The position numbers were made by a program, and so were the translations under genes. Positions 26,328 through 34,860 of a stretch of 64,000 bases of DNA are shown here, piece by piece (the stretch's first letter is position 1; the number at the start of each line of letters is the position of its first letter). The stretch spans positions 1 through 64,000 of the forward strand of contig JAUNLQ010000004.1 of NCBI GenBank assembly GCA_030532225.1, written 5' to 3'. The notes under the pieces are model-generated. The model saw nothing but the letters and a program-made list of their open reading frames with translations. It searched no databases and was not told the DNA's origin. Source of the DNA: Bacillota bacterium (GTDB taxonomy: Bacteria > Bacillota > Clostridia > Tissierellales > Peptoniphilaceae).

Positions 26328-28088
26328 TTATTTTACTTTTGCCTTGCCCATATAGACACTGCCAGCTTCTGAATCTACTGTAACAATGTCTCCGTCTTTC
26401 AAAATTTTTGTAGCATCTTTGGCTCCAATTATTGTTGGAATGCCTAGGTGAAGTCCAACTATAGCTGCATGGGAGGTAAAGCCTCCTTCTTCAACTATAA
26501 TAGCTCCTGCATCTTCAATAAATTTCACCATGTCCTTGTCAGTTGATCTACAAACAAGTATGTCTCCATTTTTAAATTTAGCAAGAAGTTCTTCTTCTGT
26601 ATTTCCAACTACAACTCTACCTACGGCGTTTTTGTTGCCTACGCCAAAGCCTGTTAGCATTATAGTTGCAACTGTTTGAACTTTTAGAAGATTTGTTGAC
26701 CCTGCTAGGCCTAAAGGGATTCCTGCAGTTACAATAGTCAAGTCTCCTTGGTTAAGCTTGCCATTTTCAACTAAAAGGTCCAAGGACCCACTAATAAGTT
26801 CATCAGTAGAGGTAAAGTCTGGTACTAATAAAGGATCTACTCCCCAAGACAGGGCCATTTTTCTTACTGTCTTTTCATCTGGTGTTACTGCCAAAATTTT
26901 TGTTTTTGGTCTGTATTTTGATAGGGCCCTAGCTGTACTTCCTGATGTTGTTGCTGCTACTATAGCTGCTGCTTCTAAGTCTCTGGCTACTACACAGGCT
27001 GATTTTGAAATTGAGTTAGTTGTAGTGTTTTCAAGTAGGCTAACTGATTCATCTAGCATCTTGTCATAGTCCAAGGACTCTTCTATCCTTTGGGCAATAG
27101 AGGTCATCATCTTTACAGCTTCTTCTGGATACTTGCCTGCTGCAGTTTCTCCAGATAGCATAATGGCAGATGTTCCGTCTATAATTGCATTGGCAACGTC
27201 TGTTACTTCAGCCCTAGTTGGTCTAGGATTTCTAATCATAGAGTCTAGCATTTGAGTTGCTGTAATTACTGGTTTGCCAGCTATATAACATTTTTTTATA
27301 AGCATTTTTTGGACCAAAGGTATTTCTTGTGATGGAACTTCTACACCTAGGTCCCCTCTAGCTACCATTAGACCATCTGATGCACTTAAAATCTCTTCAA
27401 TATTGTCAATACCTTCTTGGTTTTCGATTTTTGGAATGATTTGTATAAATTCTCCATGGTTGTCTTCTAGGATTCTTCTAATTTCAAAGACGTCTTCTTT
27501 TTTTCTAACAAAAGACGCTGCCAAAAAGTCAACTTGGTTTTCGATTCCAAATAAAATATCTTCCTTGTCCTTTTCTGTTACTGCTGGCAGGGAAATTCTA
27601 ACATTAGGTACATTAACTCCCTTGTGGTTAGAAAGTTGGCCAGAGTTTTTCACCAAACAAACTATGTCTGTGCCATCTACAATTTCCTTTACTTCTAGTT
27701 CTATTAGGCCATCATCAATTAATATGGCTGAACCTACTTGGACATCTCCTGCCAAGCCTTTGTGGGAAACTGCCACTATATTTTGGTCTCCAAGTATGTC
27801 CCTAGTAGTTAAGGTGAATGTATCTCCTTCTTCTACTTCAATTGGTCCTTCTTTGAAGTTTCCTAATCTTATTTCTGGTCCCTTAGTATCTAGCATTATG
27901 GCTATAGGTAGATTTAGTTTTTTGGCTACTTTTTTTATCCTATCAATTCTCATTTGATGTTCTTCATGGTTGCCATGGGAAAAATTTAGTCTAGCTACGT
28001 TCATGCCTGCTAGCATTAATTTTTCAAGCATTTGTTCAGATTCAGATGCTGGACCAATGGTACAAACCACCTTGGTTTTTTTTAACAT
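26328..28088 (-). CDS. pyk: Pyruvate kinase with C-terminal PEP-synthase-like extension
   Basis: A 586-residue glycolytic enzyme making pyruvate and ATP from phosphoenolpyruvate and ADP. KTKVVCTIGPAS at the start, IMLDTKGPEIR, the catalytic Lys region QIIPKIENQEG and the metal-binding MVARGDLGVE are all present. The last 110 residues (GDILVCRSTDKDM, then EEGGFTSHAAIVG) are the extra PEP-utilizing-type domain found in Bacillus and clostridial pyruvate kinases; its T-S-H motif looks like the phosphohistidine loop of PEP synthase. It lies 11 bases after pfkA. Its ribosome site is an unusual run of seven G before AGCATATG. Confidence 0.95.
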   Translation of the reverse strand: MLKKTKVVCTIGPASESEQMLEKLMLAGMNVARLNFSHGNHEEHQMRIDRIKKVAKKLNLPIAIMLDTKGPEIRLGNFKEGPIEVEEGDTFTLTTRDILGDQNIVAVSHKGLAGDVQVGSAILIDDGLIELEVKEIVDGTDIVCLVKNSGQLSNHKGVNVPNVRISLPAVTEKDKEDILFGIENQVDFLAASFVRKKEDVFEIRRILEDNHGEFIQIIPKIENQEGIDNIEEILSASDGLMVARGDLGVEVPSQEIPLVQKMLIKKCYIAGKPVITATQMLDSMIRNPRPTRAEVTDVANAIIDGTSAIMLSGETAAGKYPEEAVKMMTSIAQRIEESLDYDKMLDESVSLLENTTTNSISKSACVVARDLEAAAIVAATTSGSTARALSKYRPKTKILAVTPDEKTVRKMALSWGVDPLLVPDFTSTDELISGSLDLLVENGKLNQGDLTIVTAGIPLGLAGSTNLLKVQTVATIMLTGFGVGNKNAVGRVVVGNTEEELLAKFKNGDILVCRSTDKDMVKFIEDAGAIIVEEGGFTSHAAIVGLHLGIPTIIGAKDATKILKDGDIVTVDSEAGSVYMGKAKVK

Positions 28089-28099
28089 ATGCTCCCCCC

Positions 28100-29056
28100 C
28101 TATATTGATAAAATGTTTATTGTATCGTAAATACTATAATTAAAATCTCTTTTTACTTGTAGTGCTTGAGATATATCCATATCTATAATTTTATTTTCTT
28201 TGACTCCAATTGCTATAGATGAGTTGCCTGCCATTAGAAGTTCCACTGCATGTCTGCCCATTAAAGAGCCTAAAATTCTATCAACAGCACTTGGTGATCC
28301 TCCTCTTTGGACATGGCCTAGAACTGTAACCTTAGTGTCGATTCCAGTTTTGTCTATGATTTGGTCGGCTATATCAAAGGCCTTGCCTGCACCTTCTGCA
28401 ACTATTATAAGATTGTGTTTTTTTCCTCTCATTCTTCCACTTAGGGCCTTTTTACAAATGGCATCAATGTCTACGTCTTCTTCTGGCACAATTATAGACT
28501 CTCCTCCACCTGCTAAGGCTGAATAAAGAGCTAGTTGGCCTGAGTTTCTGCCCATAACCTCAATTACATTGGCCCTGCCATGGGATGAAGATGTATCCCT
28601 TAACTTGCCAATAGCATCTGTTACTGTTTCTATAGCAGTCCAAAAACCAATTGTATAGTCAGTATAGGCCATGTCGTTGTCTATGGTACAAGGGATACAA
28701 ACTGTTTTTATGCCTGCCTTGGCCAAGTGTTCTGCCCCCTTAAAGGACCCGTCTCCTCCTAGAACTATTAGACCGTCTATGTTATAAACGTCTAATACAT
28801 TCAAGGCCTTAAGCCTACCCTCTTCTGTTTCAAATTCAGGGCTTCTAGCTGTTCCTAGCATTGTTCCGCCCCTTTGGATAATATCTCCTACAGAGTTAAC
28901 ACTAAGCTCTACTAGGTCTCCCTTTATAAGGCCCTTGTAGCCAGATCTAACTCCATATACTTTTACGTCATTAAAAGCAGCAGTCCTAACAATTGCCCTA
29001 ATTCCAGGGTTCATGCCAGGAGCATCTCCACCACTTGTAAGTACAGCAATTTTCAA
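28100..29056 (-). CDS. pfkA: 6-phosphofructokinase
   Basis: A 318-residue ATP-dependent phosphofructokinase of the bacterial allosteric type, the committing step of glycolysis. LTSGGDAPGMNPGIRAIVR forms the ATP site, GGDGS the metal-binding loop, and PCTIDNDMAYTDYTIGF the catalytic loop with its TIDND Asp; the substrate Arg residues appear in VLGHVQRGGSPSA. It lies 11 bases before pyk and 10 after dnaE in the common Firmicute order. GGAGGGACA precedes the ATG. Confidence 0.96.
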   Translation of the reverse strand: MKIAVLTSGGDAPGMNPGIRAIVRTAAFNDVKVYGVRSGYKGLIKGDLVELSVNSVGDIIQRGGTMLGTARSPEFETEEGRLKALNVLDVYNIDGLIVLGGDGSFKGAEHLAKAGIKTVCIPCTIDNDMAYTDYTIGFWTAIETVTDAIGKLRDTSSSHGRANVIEVMGRNSGQLALYSALAGGGESIIVPEEDVDIDAICKKALSGRMRGKKHNLIIVAEGAGKAFDIADQIIDKTGIDTKVTVLGHVQRGGSPSAVDRILGSLMGRHAVELLMAGNSSIAIGVKENKIIDMDISQALQVKRDFNYSIYDTINILSI

Positions 29057-29066
29057 AATGTCCCTC

Positions 29067-32000
29067 CTATTTTAAAATAATATCTTTTTCTTCAACTATA
29101 TTTAAAAGCTCGCTTGTAATTTGCGAAAGCCTTTCTTGGTCAATTTTTATAGTTCTACTGGTCATTGAAGCTTTTTCTTGGGCAAAGTAGAAAATAATGG
29201 GAGTTTGGCCAGGATAAGCTGATAAAATATTACAAACTTTTCTAAGGTCCTCTTTGTTTTCTTGGCTCTTAAGTCTAATAAAAAGCTTCTTTGCAGAAAT
29301 ATAATCTTCAATTGGACTAATCTTTTCTACTAAAAGTTTAGGGTCCTCAGATTCTGAAGTCTGAATCTTGCCCATTATAACCACAACCCTACCTTCTTCT
29401 AAATAGCTAGAATACTGGTCATAACTCTTAGGAAAAACTACACATTCTAAAGAATCATAAATATCTTCTAAATCTACAAAGGCCATAAGGTCATTTCTCT
29501 TAGTCAGCATTTTCTTTACATTTATAATCATTCCTGCCAGCCTAACAACTTTGCCATCAAAGTCAATTTGGTCAGCTTCTTCTGAATCCTTGACTTTGAT
29601 GTCGGCTATAGTATAGGTGTTTATCTGCTTTATTAGGTCTGTGTACTCTTCTAAAGGATGGCCAGTAATGTAGATACCTGTAGATTCTTTTTCCATTTCA
29701 TAAAGTTCTTTTTTGCTAAATTCCTTTACATCTGGATAAGATACTTTGTAGTCTTCTACACTTTCATTTATACCCTCAGAAAATAAGTTAAATTGGCCTG
29801 AAAGATTTCTTTTTTGTTCCTGTAAGTGGGAAGAAAGTATGTCTTCATAAACACTTAAGGCCTTGGCCCTAGATGGAATTATAGAGTCCATAGACCCAGA
29901 TCTTATAAAGCCTTCTAAGGCTCTTTTGTTAAGAGTATTTGCCTTTTGGTCTGAAACCCTAACTATAAAATCACTAAGGTCTGTAAATTTCCCTGCCTGT
30001 CTAGCTGCCACCAAGGAGTCAATAACACTAGAACCTATGCCCTTAATGGCCAAAAGTCCAAAGCGAATAGCCTGGTCCTCAACAGAAAACTTCTTAAAGG
30101 AATAATTAACATCTGGCCTTAAAACTTCCAGACCTAGTCTCTTACACTCTTCTAGGTACAAGACTACCTGGGAGGTGTTAGAAACTATAGAAGAAATTAA
30201 GGCTGCCATATATTCTGCAGGATAATAGCGTTTCAAATAGGCTGTTTGGAAGGCGACAACTGCATAAGAAACAGAGTGAGACTTGTTAAAGGCATAGTTG
30301 GCAAAGGTGATCATTAAGTCGTAAATTTTGTTGGCAGTTTCTTCGTCAACTCCATTTCTAATGGCTCCAGCAATTACAACCTTGCCTTCTTCATCTACTT
30401 CTCCATGGATAAAGACCCTTCTCTCCCTTTCCATTTCAGCCATTTTCTTCTTAGACATGGCTCGGCGAACTAGGTCTGCCCTTCCAAAAGAGTAGCCACC
30501 AATTTTTCTAACAATTTGCATAACCTGTTCTTGGTAAACTATGGTGCCATAAGTTGGCCTTAGGATTTCTTCTAGCTTTGGATGCAAGTAAGTTATTTTA
30601 GAATGGTCGTGCTTGGCTTCTATAAATTGGGGAATTTGGTCCATAGGGCCTGGCCTAAAAAGGGAGTTGGCAGCAACTAAGTCCTCGAACACGTCTGCCT
30701 TTAGGTCCTTTAAGAACCTTCTCATACCAGGAGATTCAAATTGGAAAATCCCAATGGTTTCTGCAGACCCAAAAAGTTTCAAAACTTCTGGATCTTCATA
30801 GTCTATATTGTTTATATCTATGTCTATGCCTCTGTTTTCCTTGATAGCTTCTAAGGCATCCTTTATAACTGTTAAAGTTCTAAGGCCTAAAAAGTCCATT
30901 TTCAAAAGGCCTAGCTCTTCTAGCTCTATCATATTGTACTGGGTACAAAGGACCTGGTCATTTCTAGTTAAAGGCACATAGTCTGTTACTTCAGAACCAG
31001 TTATTAAAACTCCTGCTGCATGGGTAGAAGTGTGCCTAGAAAGTCCCTCAACTGCCCTAGAAATATCTATTAGCCTTTTCACCTCATAGTCTGAGTCATA
31101 GGCATTTTTTAGGTCTTTGGAAATTTCCAAGGCCTTGTCCAATGTTATGTTCAAAACATTAGGAACCATCTTGGCTATAGAGTCGCACTTGCCATAGGGA
31201 ATGTCTAAGGCCCTGCCTACATCTCTTATGGATCCCTTGGCTGCCATAGTACCAAAGGTTACTATTTGGGCCACCTTGTCATGGCCGTATTTCTTGTTTA
31301 CATAATCTATTACTTCTTCTCTTCTTTCGTAACAAAAGTCTATGTCTATATCAGGCATAGAAATTCTTTCAGGATTTAAAAATCTTTCAAATAGTAACTT
31401 GTGTTGCAAAGGATCAATATTGGTAATTTCTAAGGCATAGGAAATAATAGACCCTGCTGCAGATCCTCTACCTGGTCCTACTGGAATGTCTTGAGACTTG
31501 GCAAATCTTACAAAGTCCCAAACAATAAGGAAATAATCAATGAAACCCATGTTTTTAATGGTTTCAAATTCATAAATATATCTATCTTGTATAGTCTGAT
31601 CAATTAGGCCATATCTTTTTATTAGGCCCTCTTCTATTAACTTTCTTAAATATTCTTCGTTAGTATAGCCTGCAGGTGTATCAAAGTGTGGAAGTTTAGT
31701 CTTGTGAAATTCAATTTCTACCTGGCACCTGTCTGCAATTTTCTGGGTGTTTTCTAAGGCTTGGGGAGCATAGGAAAAAAGCTCATGCATTTCTTCAGGA
31801 GACTTTAAATAAAACTCATCAGAAGGAAACTTCATCCTATTTTCGTCATTAATAGTCTTGCCTGTTTGGATACAAAGAAGAACATCATGGGCAATAGCAT
31901 CTTCTTTTTTTAAGTAGTGAGAGTCGTTGGCTGCTATTAGTTCAATGCCTGTATCCTCTGCTAATTGCAAAAGTCCCTTGTTGATAATTTTTTGTTCTTC

Positions 32001-32537
32001 CATACCATGGTCTTGAAGCTCTAAAAAGAAATTATCCTTACCAAATATATCTTGATAAAAATAGGCCTTTTCCTTGGCCATTTGGTAGTCGCCTTTTAGG
32101 AGATAGTCTTGGACTTCACCTGAAATACAGGCTGATGTAGCAATAAGACCTTGAGCATATTGTTTCAAAACATCATAATCAACCCTTGGCTTATAATAAT
32201 AGCCTTGGGAATAGCCAAGAGAAACAATCTTCATTAAATTTTCGTAGCCCTTATTATTTTCAGCCAAAAGAACTAGGTGGTAGTACTTTCTGTTAGTAGG
32301 CGACTTGTCTTTCATGTCCTTGTCTGTAACATAAACTTCTGATCCTAAAATTGGTTTTATGCCAGCTTCATGGGCTGCCTTATAAAATTGTATAATCCCA
32401 TACATAGATCCATGGTCAGTTAAGGCAACTGCATTCATGCCTAGGTCCTTGGTCCTTGTTACCAGGTCCTTGATCCTAGTTGACCCATCTAACAAGCTAT
32501 ATTCAGAGTGAACATGTAAGTGTACAAAATTTCCCAT
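29067..32537 (-). CDS. dnaE: DNA polymerase III alpha subunit (DnaE)
   Basis: A 1156-residue replicative polymerase of the DnaE class. The N-terminal PHP domain (FVHLHVHSEYSLLDG) is followed by the C-family polymerase core with GPGRGSAAGS near residue 355 and the catalytic PDIDIDFCYERR (about 395-406), a helix-hairpin-helix stretch (LLAIKGIGSSVIDSL, about 815) and a C-terminal OB-fold (VRLAGMIINVKKMLTKRNDLMAFV). I set the start at the ATG at 32535-32537 behind AAAGGGG; an in-frame TTG five codons upstream overlaps this site. In Firmicutes with PolC, DnaE extends primers on the lagging strand. The polC gene is not in this window. Confidence 0.96.
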   Translation of the reverse strand: MGNFVHLHVHSEYSLLDGSTRIKDLVTRTKDLGMNAVALTDHGSMYGIIQFYKAAHEAGIKPILGSEVYVTDKDMKDKSPTNRKYYHLVLLAENNKGYENLMKIVSLGYSQGYYYKPRVDYDVLKQYAQGLIATSACISGEVQDYLLKGDYQMAKEKAYFYQDIFGKDNFFLELQDHGMEEQKIINKGLLQLAEDTGIELIAANDSHYLKKEDAIAHDVLLCIQTGKTINDENRMKFPSDEFYLKSPEEMHELFSYAPQALENTQKIADRCQVEIEFHKTKLPHFDTPAGYTNEEYLRKLIEEGLIKRYGLIDQTIQDRYIYEFETIKNMGFIDYFLIVWDFVRFAKSQDIPVGPGRGSAAGSIISYALEITNIDPLQHKLLFERFLNPERISMPDIDIDFCYERREEVIDYVNKKYGHDKVAQIVTFGTMAAKGSIRDVGRALDIPYGKCDSIAKMVPNVLNITLDKALEISKDLKNAYDSDYEVKRLIDISRAVEGLSRHTSTHAAGVLITGSEVTDYVPLTRNDQVLCTQYNMIELEELGLLKMDFLGLRTLTVIKDALEAIKENRGIDIDINNIDYEDPEVLKLFGSAETIGIFQFESPGMRRFLKDLKADVFEDLVAANSLFRPGPMDQIPQFIEAKHDHSKITYLHPKLEEILRPTYGTIVYQEQVMQIVRKIGGYSFGRADLVRRAMSKKKMAEMERERRVFIHGEVDEEGKVVIAGAIRNGVDEETANKIYDLMITFANYAFNKSHSVSYAVVAFQTAYLKRYYPAEYMAALISSIVSNTSQVVLYLEECKRLGLEVLRPDVNYSFKKFSVEDQAIRFGLLAIKGIGSSVIDSLVAARQAGKFTDLSDFIVRVSDQKANTLNKRALEGFIRSGSMDSIIPSRAKALSVYEDILSSHLQEQKRNLSGQFNLFSEGINESVEDYKVSYPDVKEFSKKELYEMEKESTGIYITGHPLEEYTDLIKQINTYTIADIKVKDSEEADQIDFDGKVVRLAGMIINVKKMLTKRNDLMAFVDLEDIYDSLECVVFPKSYDQYSSYLEEGRVVVIMGKIQTSESEDPKLLVEKISPIEDYISAKKLFIRLKSQENKEDLRKVCNILSAYPGQTPIIFYFAQEKASMTSRTIKIDQERLSQITSELLNIVEEKDIILK

Positions 32538-32556
32538 AAAAACCCCTTTCAAAAAT

Positions 32557-32565
32557 ATTATATCA
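32557..32565 (-). promoter_or_regulatory. Extended -10 promoter of dnaE-pfkA-pyk
   Basis: On the minus strand TGATATAAT, an extended -10 element, lies about 20 bases before the dnaE ATG. A -35 match is weak. The predicted leader is very short but still includes the AAAGGGG ribosome site. Confidence 0.4.
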
Positions 32566-32657
32566 CAAAGACAAAGGCTTTTAGTTTTCTAATTGGCTTT
32601 GGAAAAATTTTTAAAGACTCTTTAGTAAATTTTTGTATTTATTTTGTCAGCCCTTAT

Positions 32658-32692
32658 AAACAAAAGAGACGCCTTAGCTGCGTCCCTTTTGT
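32658..32692 (-). terminator. Terminator after the nucleotidase-like gene
   Basis: An 11-bp stem (AAAAGGGACGC with GCGTCTCTTTT, one G-U pair) around AGCTAAG is followed by TTTTGTTT on the minus strand. It lies 12 bases past the stop. Confidence 0.85.
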
Positions 32693-32703
32693 CTAAACTT
32701 TTT

Positions 32704-34164
32704 TTAGTCTTCTATAACAATCCATCTTTGGTCTTTCGGTACTTCTATATACTCTGTTTGTAAAAAGTATTCCTTTAAAAAGTCACGGCTACTTGATGTT
32801 ATTAGCCTAGACCTCTTACTAATTTCTTCATGAGGCAAATTTAAAAAGTTATCTGAATTATTATAGTGGAACTTGTATAAACCAATTTTATATTCCCTGT
32901 CTAAGTCTATTGGTTGATTTTCAAATTCTAACTTTAAAATTTTGTCCTCTTTGCGAGAGTATACTACTTGGAATCCCTTAGAGTATTGATAAAACTCTGG
33001 GTCGATTCCATCATAGGCTTCCTTACGGTGGACTCTTTCCATAGCCTTTACTAGTTGTCGGCCTGTCAATGTTACATTATAAATTTCTTCATCGTAAGGC
33101 AGGGCCTCTATTAGGTCCTTGTACAAAATAATTGGTCCTAAATCCCTTCTAATACTACCTGAGCCTATAAACATTATATCTAACATCATGTTTTCTTTAA
33201 AAATATCAGTTAAAATTTTTCCCAGGTCTGTTTCCCTATCTCGTCTAGGATGAGTATATTCTTCTAGGAACCTTGTTAGATATCTATTGTACTTGTTATC
33301 TGTCTTATCTTTATAAGAATTTATCATCTCTTCTAAAGCCTTGTCCCTAGGACAGTTTTCGCTGTTGATTTCAATTAACTTCCAATCATAATTTTCAATG
33401 CAATTATTGTCTGTATCTACTACAATATCAAACCTGCCAATTTGGTTAGTGCCAACAGCTGCTTGAACTATAGGAATGTTGTTGACTACAACAGGTGCGT
33501 CTAACTTTGTATGACTGTGACCGCCAATAATTATATCAACACCCCATCTAGGGTCCAAAATTTCAGCTAGCTTCTTATCTTCTTCTATGCCTATGTGGGT
33601 TAGTAAAACAGTAAAATCAATATCTACTGTTTTATAGGAGTTACAAATTTTTCCTACTTGTTCAGCTGCCTCCCATATATCAACTAAAGATCCAACTAGT
33701 AAATCAGCCTTAGTGTGGGTTAAAACTTCCTCAGTTAAAATACCAATAAATAAAACAGACATACCGCCAATTTTAATAAGTTCGTGAGACTTAAAAAGTC
33801 TAACATCCTTGTTGGCTATGTGCATGTTAGCATTAATAATTGGAAACCTGGCACACTTTTCCAAAAATAGCAGATGGGCAACACCATAGTCTACCTCATG
33901 GTTACCAAGAGATACCACATCTGGTCCTATCATGTTCATTATTTCTATAGTGGAAATTCCCTTGTACTCGCTGTCTATAACAGATCCTGTAAACATATCT
34001 CCTGCAATAGCATAGATTACATTTTCTTCCTCAAGTCTGGCTCTGTTTATGTAGCCTGATAACATAGAAACTCCGCCAACAAGTTTTTGGTCAATGTCTT
34101 CTGCATAAAAATCACCATGCAAATCGTTAGAATGCAAAATTGTAAGTTTCTTATATCTATCCAT
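32704..34164 (-). CDS. 5'-nucleotidase/UshA-family metallophosphatase, apparently cytoplasmic
   Basis: A 486-residue protein with an N-terminal calcineurin-like metallophosphatase (about 5-240) and a C-terminal 5'-nucleotidase domain (about 300-470). Metal motifs are clear: HSNDLHGDF, AGDMFTGS, LGNHEVDYG and GGHSHTKLD. The C-terminal domain has GSGSIRRDLG and the substrate stretch LPYDEEIYNVTLTG. Relatives split nucleotides or UDP-sugars. No signal peptide or anchor is present: the protein starts MDRYKKLTILHSNDLHG, so unlike UshA it should stay in the cytoplasm, as YunD-type proteins do. GGGAGG precedes the ATG. The gene is monocistronic. Confidence 0.87.
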   Translation of the reverse strand: MDRYKKLTILHSNDLHGDFYAEDIDQKLVGGVSMLSGYINRARLEEENVIYAIAGDMFTGSVIDSEYKGISTIEIMNMIGPDVVSLGNHEVDYGVAHLLFLEKCARFPIINANMHIANKDVRLFKSHELIKIGGMSVLFIGILTEEVLTHTKADLLVGSLVDIWEAAEQVGKICNSYKTVDIDFTVLLTHIGIEEDKKLAEILDPRWGVDIIIGGHSHTKLDAPVVVNNIPIVQAAVGTNQIGRFDIVVDTDNNCIENYDWKLIEINSENCPRDKALEEMINSYKDKTDNKYNRYLTRFLEEYTHPRRDRETDLGKILTDIFKENMMLDIMFIGSGSIRRDLGPIILYKDLIEALPYDEEIYNVTLTGRQLVKAMERVHRKEAYDGIDPEFYQYSKGFQVVYSRKEDKILKLEFENQPIDLDREYKIGLYKFHYNNSDNFLNLPHEEISKRSRLITSSSRDFLKEYFLQTEYIEVPKDQRWIVIED

Positions 34165-34200
34165 AAAGATCCTCCCTTCTTTTTTTCTTTAAAAATAAGT

Positions 34201-34230
34201 TTTTTTAGTGCTATAAAATCTTTTTAGTGT
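34201..34230. repeat. Short direct repeat in the gap before the selenoprotein gene
   Basis: The ten-base element TTTTTTAGTG occurs at 34201-34210 and nearly identically (TTTTTAGTG) at 34221-34229, 20 bases or two helical turns apart. It lies in the presumed leader of the nucleotidase gene. A 7-bp palindrome with a 3-base centre (34324-34340, ATTAGAA with TTCTAAT) lies further on. Either could be a protein-binding site. The rest of 34165-34421 is AT-rich with nothing else I can name. Confidence 0.3.
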
Positions 34231-34421
34231 ATATTTATATTATATCAAATTTTATAGTATAAGTAAAAACATTATATGTTTTCTTATTAAATTCTTTCTA
34301 GAGGAAAGTAGAACAATTAACTAATTAGAATTTTTCTAATATTTGTTTATTTTATAAATGCCAGGGTATTTATTAGTATATCCAATACCAAATATCAAAT
34401 ATAAATTAGGGAGTGATTTTT

Positions 34422-34736
34422 TTGGAAATAAAATTAAATGATTTGGCTGTTGAGGAACTAAAGAAATTTGATGTTCCTGAAGGACAAGCCATCAGAGTAA
34501 CTATAACAGGCTTTGGCTGATCAGGTCCATCTTTTGGAATGGCTCTGGATGAGTCAAATGATGATGACACTGTTATAGAAGTGGAAGGATTAAAGTTTTT
34601 AGTAGAAAATGATCTTGCAAGTAATTATGGCGGATTTAACATTGAATACGTTGATGATTATCGTGGCAAAGGCTTTTTAATTAGCCTATTAGGAGTTGGA
34701 CAATCTGATTGTTCTTCATGTAGCTCTTGTGGTTGA
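34422..34736 (+). CDS. HesB-like selenoprotein with in-frame UGA (Sec33)
   Basis: A 104-residue protein if the in-frame TGA at 34518-34520 is read as selenocysteine. The frame starts at TTG 34422 behind GGGAG (eight-base gap), reads EIKLNDLAVEELKKFDVPEG and reaches GFG-Sec-SGPSFGMALDES, then continues to EVEGLKFLVENDL and GGFNIEYVDDY. The Sec site in GFG-U-xGPSFG with a following ALDE is the signature of the HesB-like selenoprotein family, related to the IscA/HesB Fe-S fold. Coding density is equal on both sides of the TGA and the family block spans it. The C-terminus is Cys-rich (C97, C100, C103). Function is unknown; a redox or Fe-S related role is assumed. selA, selB, selC and selD must be elsewhere. 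It is one of four plus-strand genes. Confidence 0.85.
34518..34546 (+). promoter_or_regulatory. UGA-Sec codon and candidate bacterial SECIS hairpin
   Basis: Directly after the UGA (34518-34520) the RNA can fold AGGUCCAU (34523-34530) against AUGGCUCU (34539-34546), with one U-C mismatch and an eight-base loop (CUUUUGGA). A bacterial SECIS must lie within about 40 bases downstream of the UGA inside the reading frame; this hairpin does. The apical G-U arrangement that SelB prefers was judged only by eye. Confidence 0.55.
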
Positions 34737-34763
34737 TTTTAAGCCAATAAAACTTTAAGATGG

Positions 34764-34792
34764 AAAGTAGCCTGACTTAGGCTACTTTTTTT
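34764..34792 (+). terminator. Terminator after the selenoprotein gene
   Basis: AAGTAGCC (34765-34772) pairs with GGCTACTT (34780-34787) around a seven-base loop and runs into a tract of T. It lies about 30 bases past the stop and supports the selenoprotein gene as a real transcription unit. Confidence 0.88.
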
Positions 34793-34810
34793 ATGTCAAG
34801 GAGAAAATGC

Positions 34811-34840
34811 TAATTTAAAAACCAGCCCAAAGGCTGGTTT
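34811..34840 (-). terminator. Terminator after the SLH protein gene
   Basis: On the minus strand AAACCAGCC pairs with GGCTGGTTT around a four-base loop, followed by TTTTTAAATT, 20 bases past the stop. It faces the selenoprotein terminator. Confidence 0.85.
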
Positions 34841-34860
34841 CTAAATTTCTAATAACAAAA

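Noticed and set aside
34539-34736. A separate 65-residue plus-strand gene beginning at ATG 34539
   Set aside because: The same frame extends upstream through a TGA into well-formed coding sequence with a ribosome site, and the family signature spans the TGA. It is the C-terminal part of the selenoprotein. No ribosome site precedes this ATG.
34734-34742. The second TGA of that frame as another selenocysteine (followed by TTT TAA)
   Set aside because: Only one residue would be added, there is no hairpin of its own, and the family ends about here. It is read as the stop.
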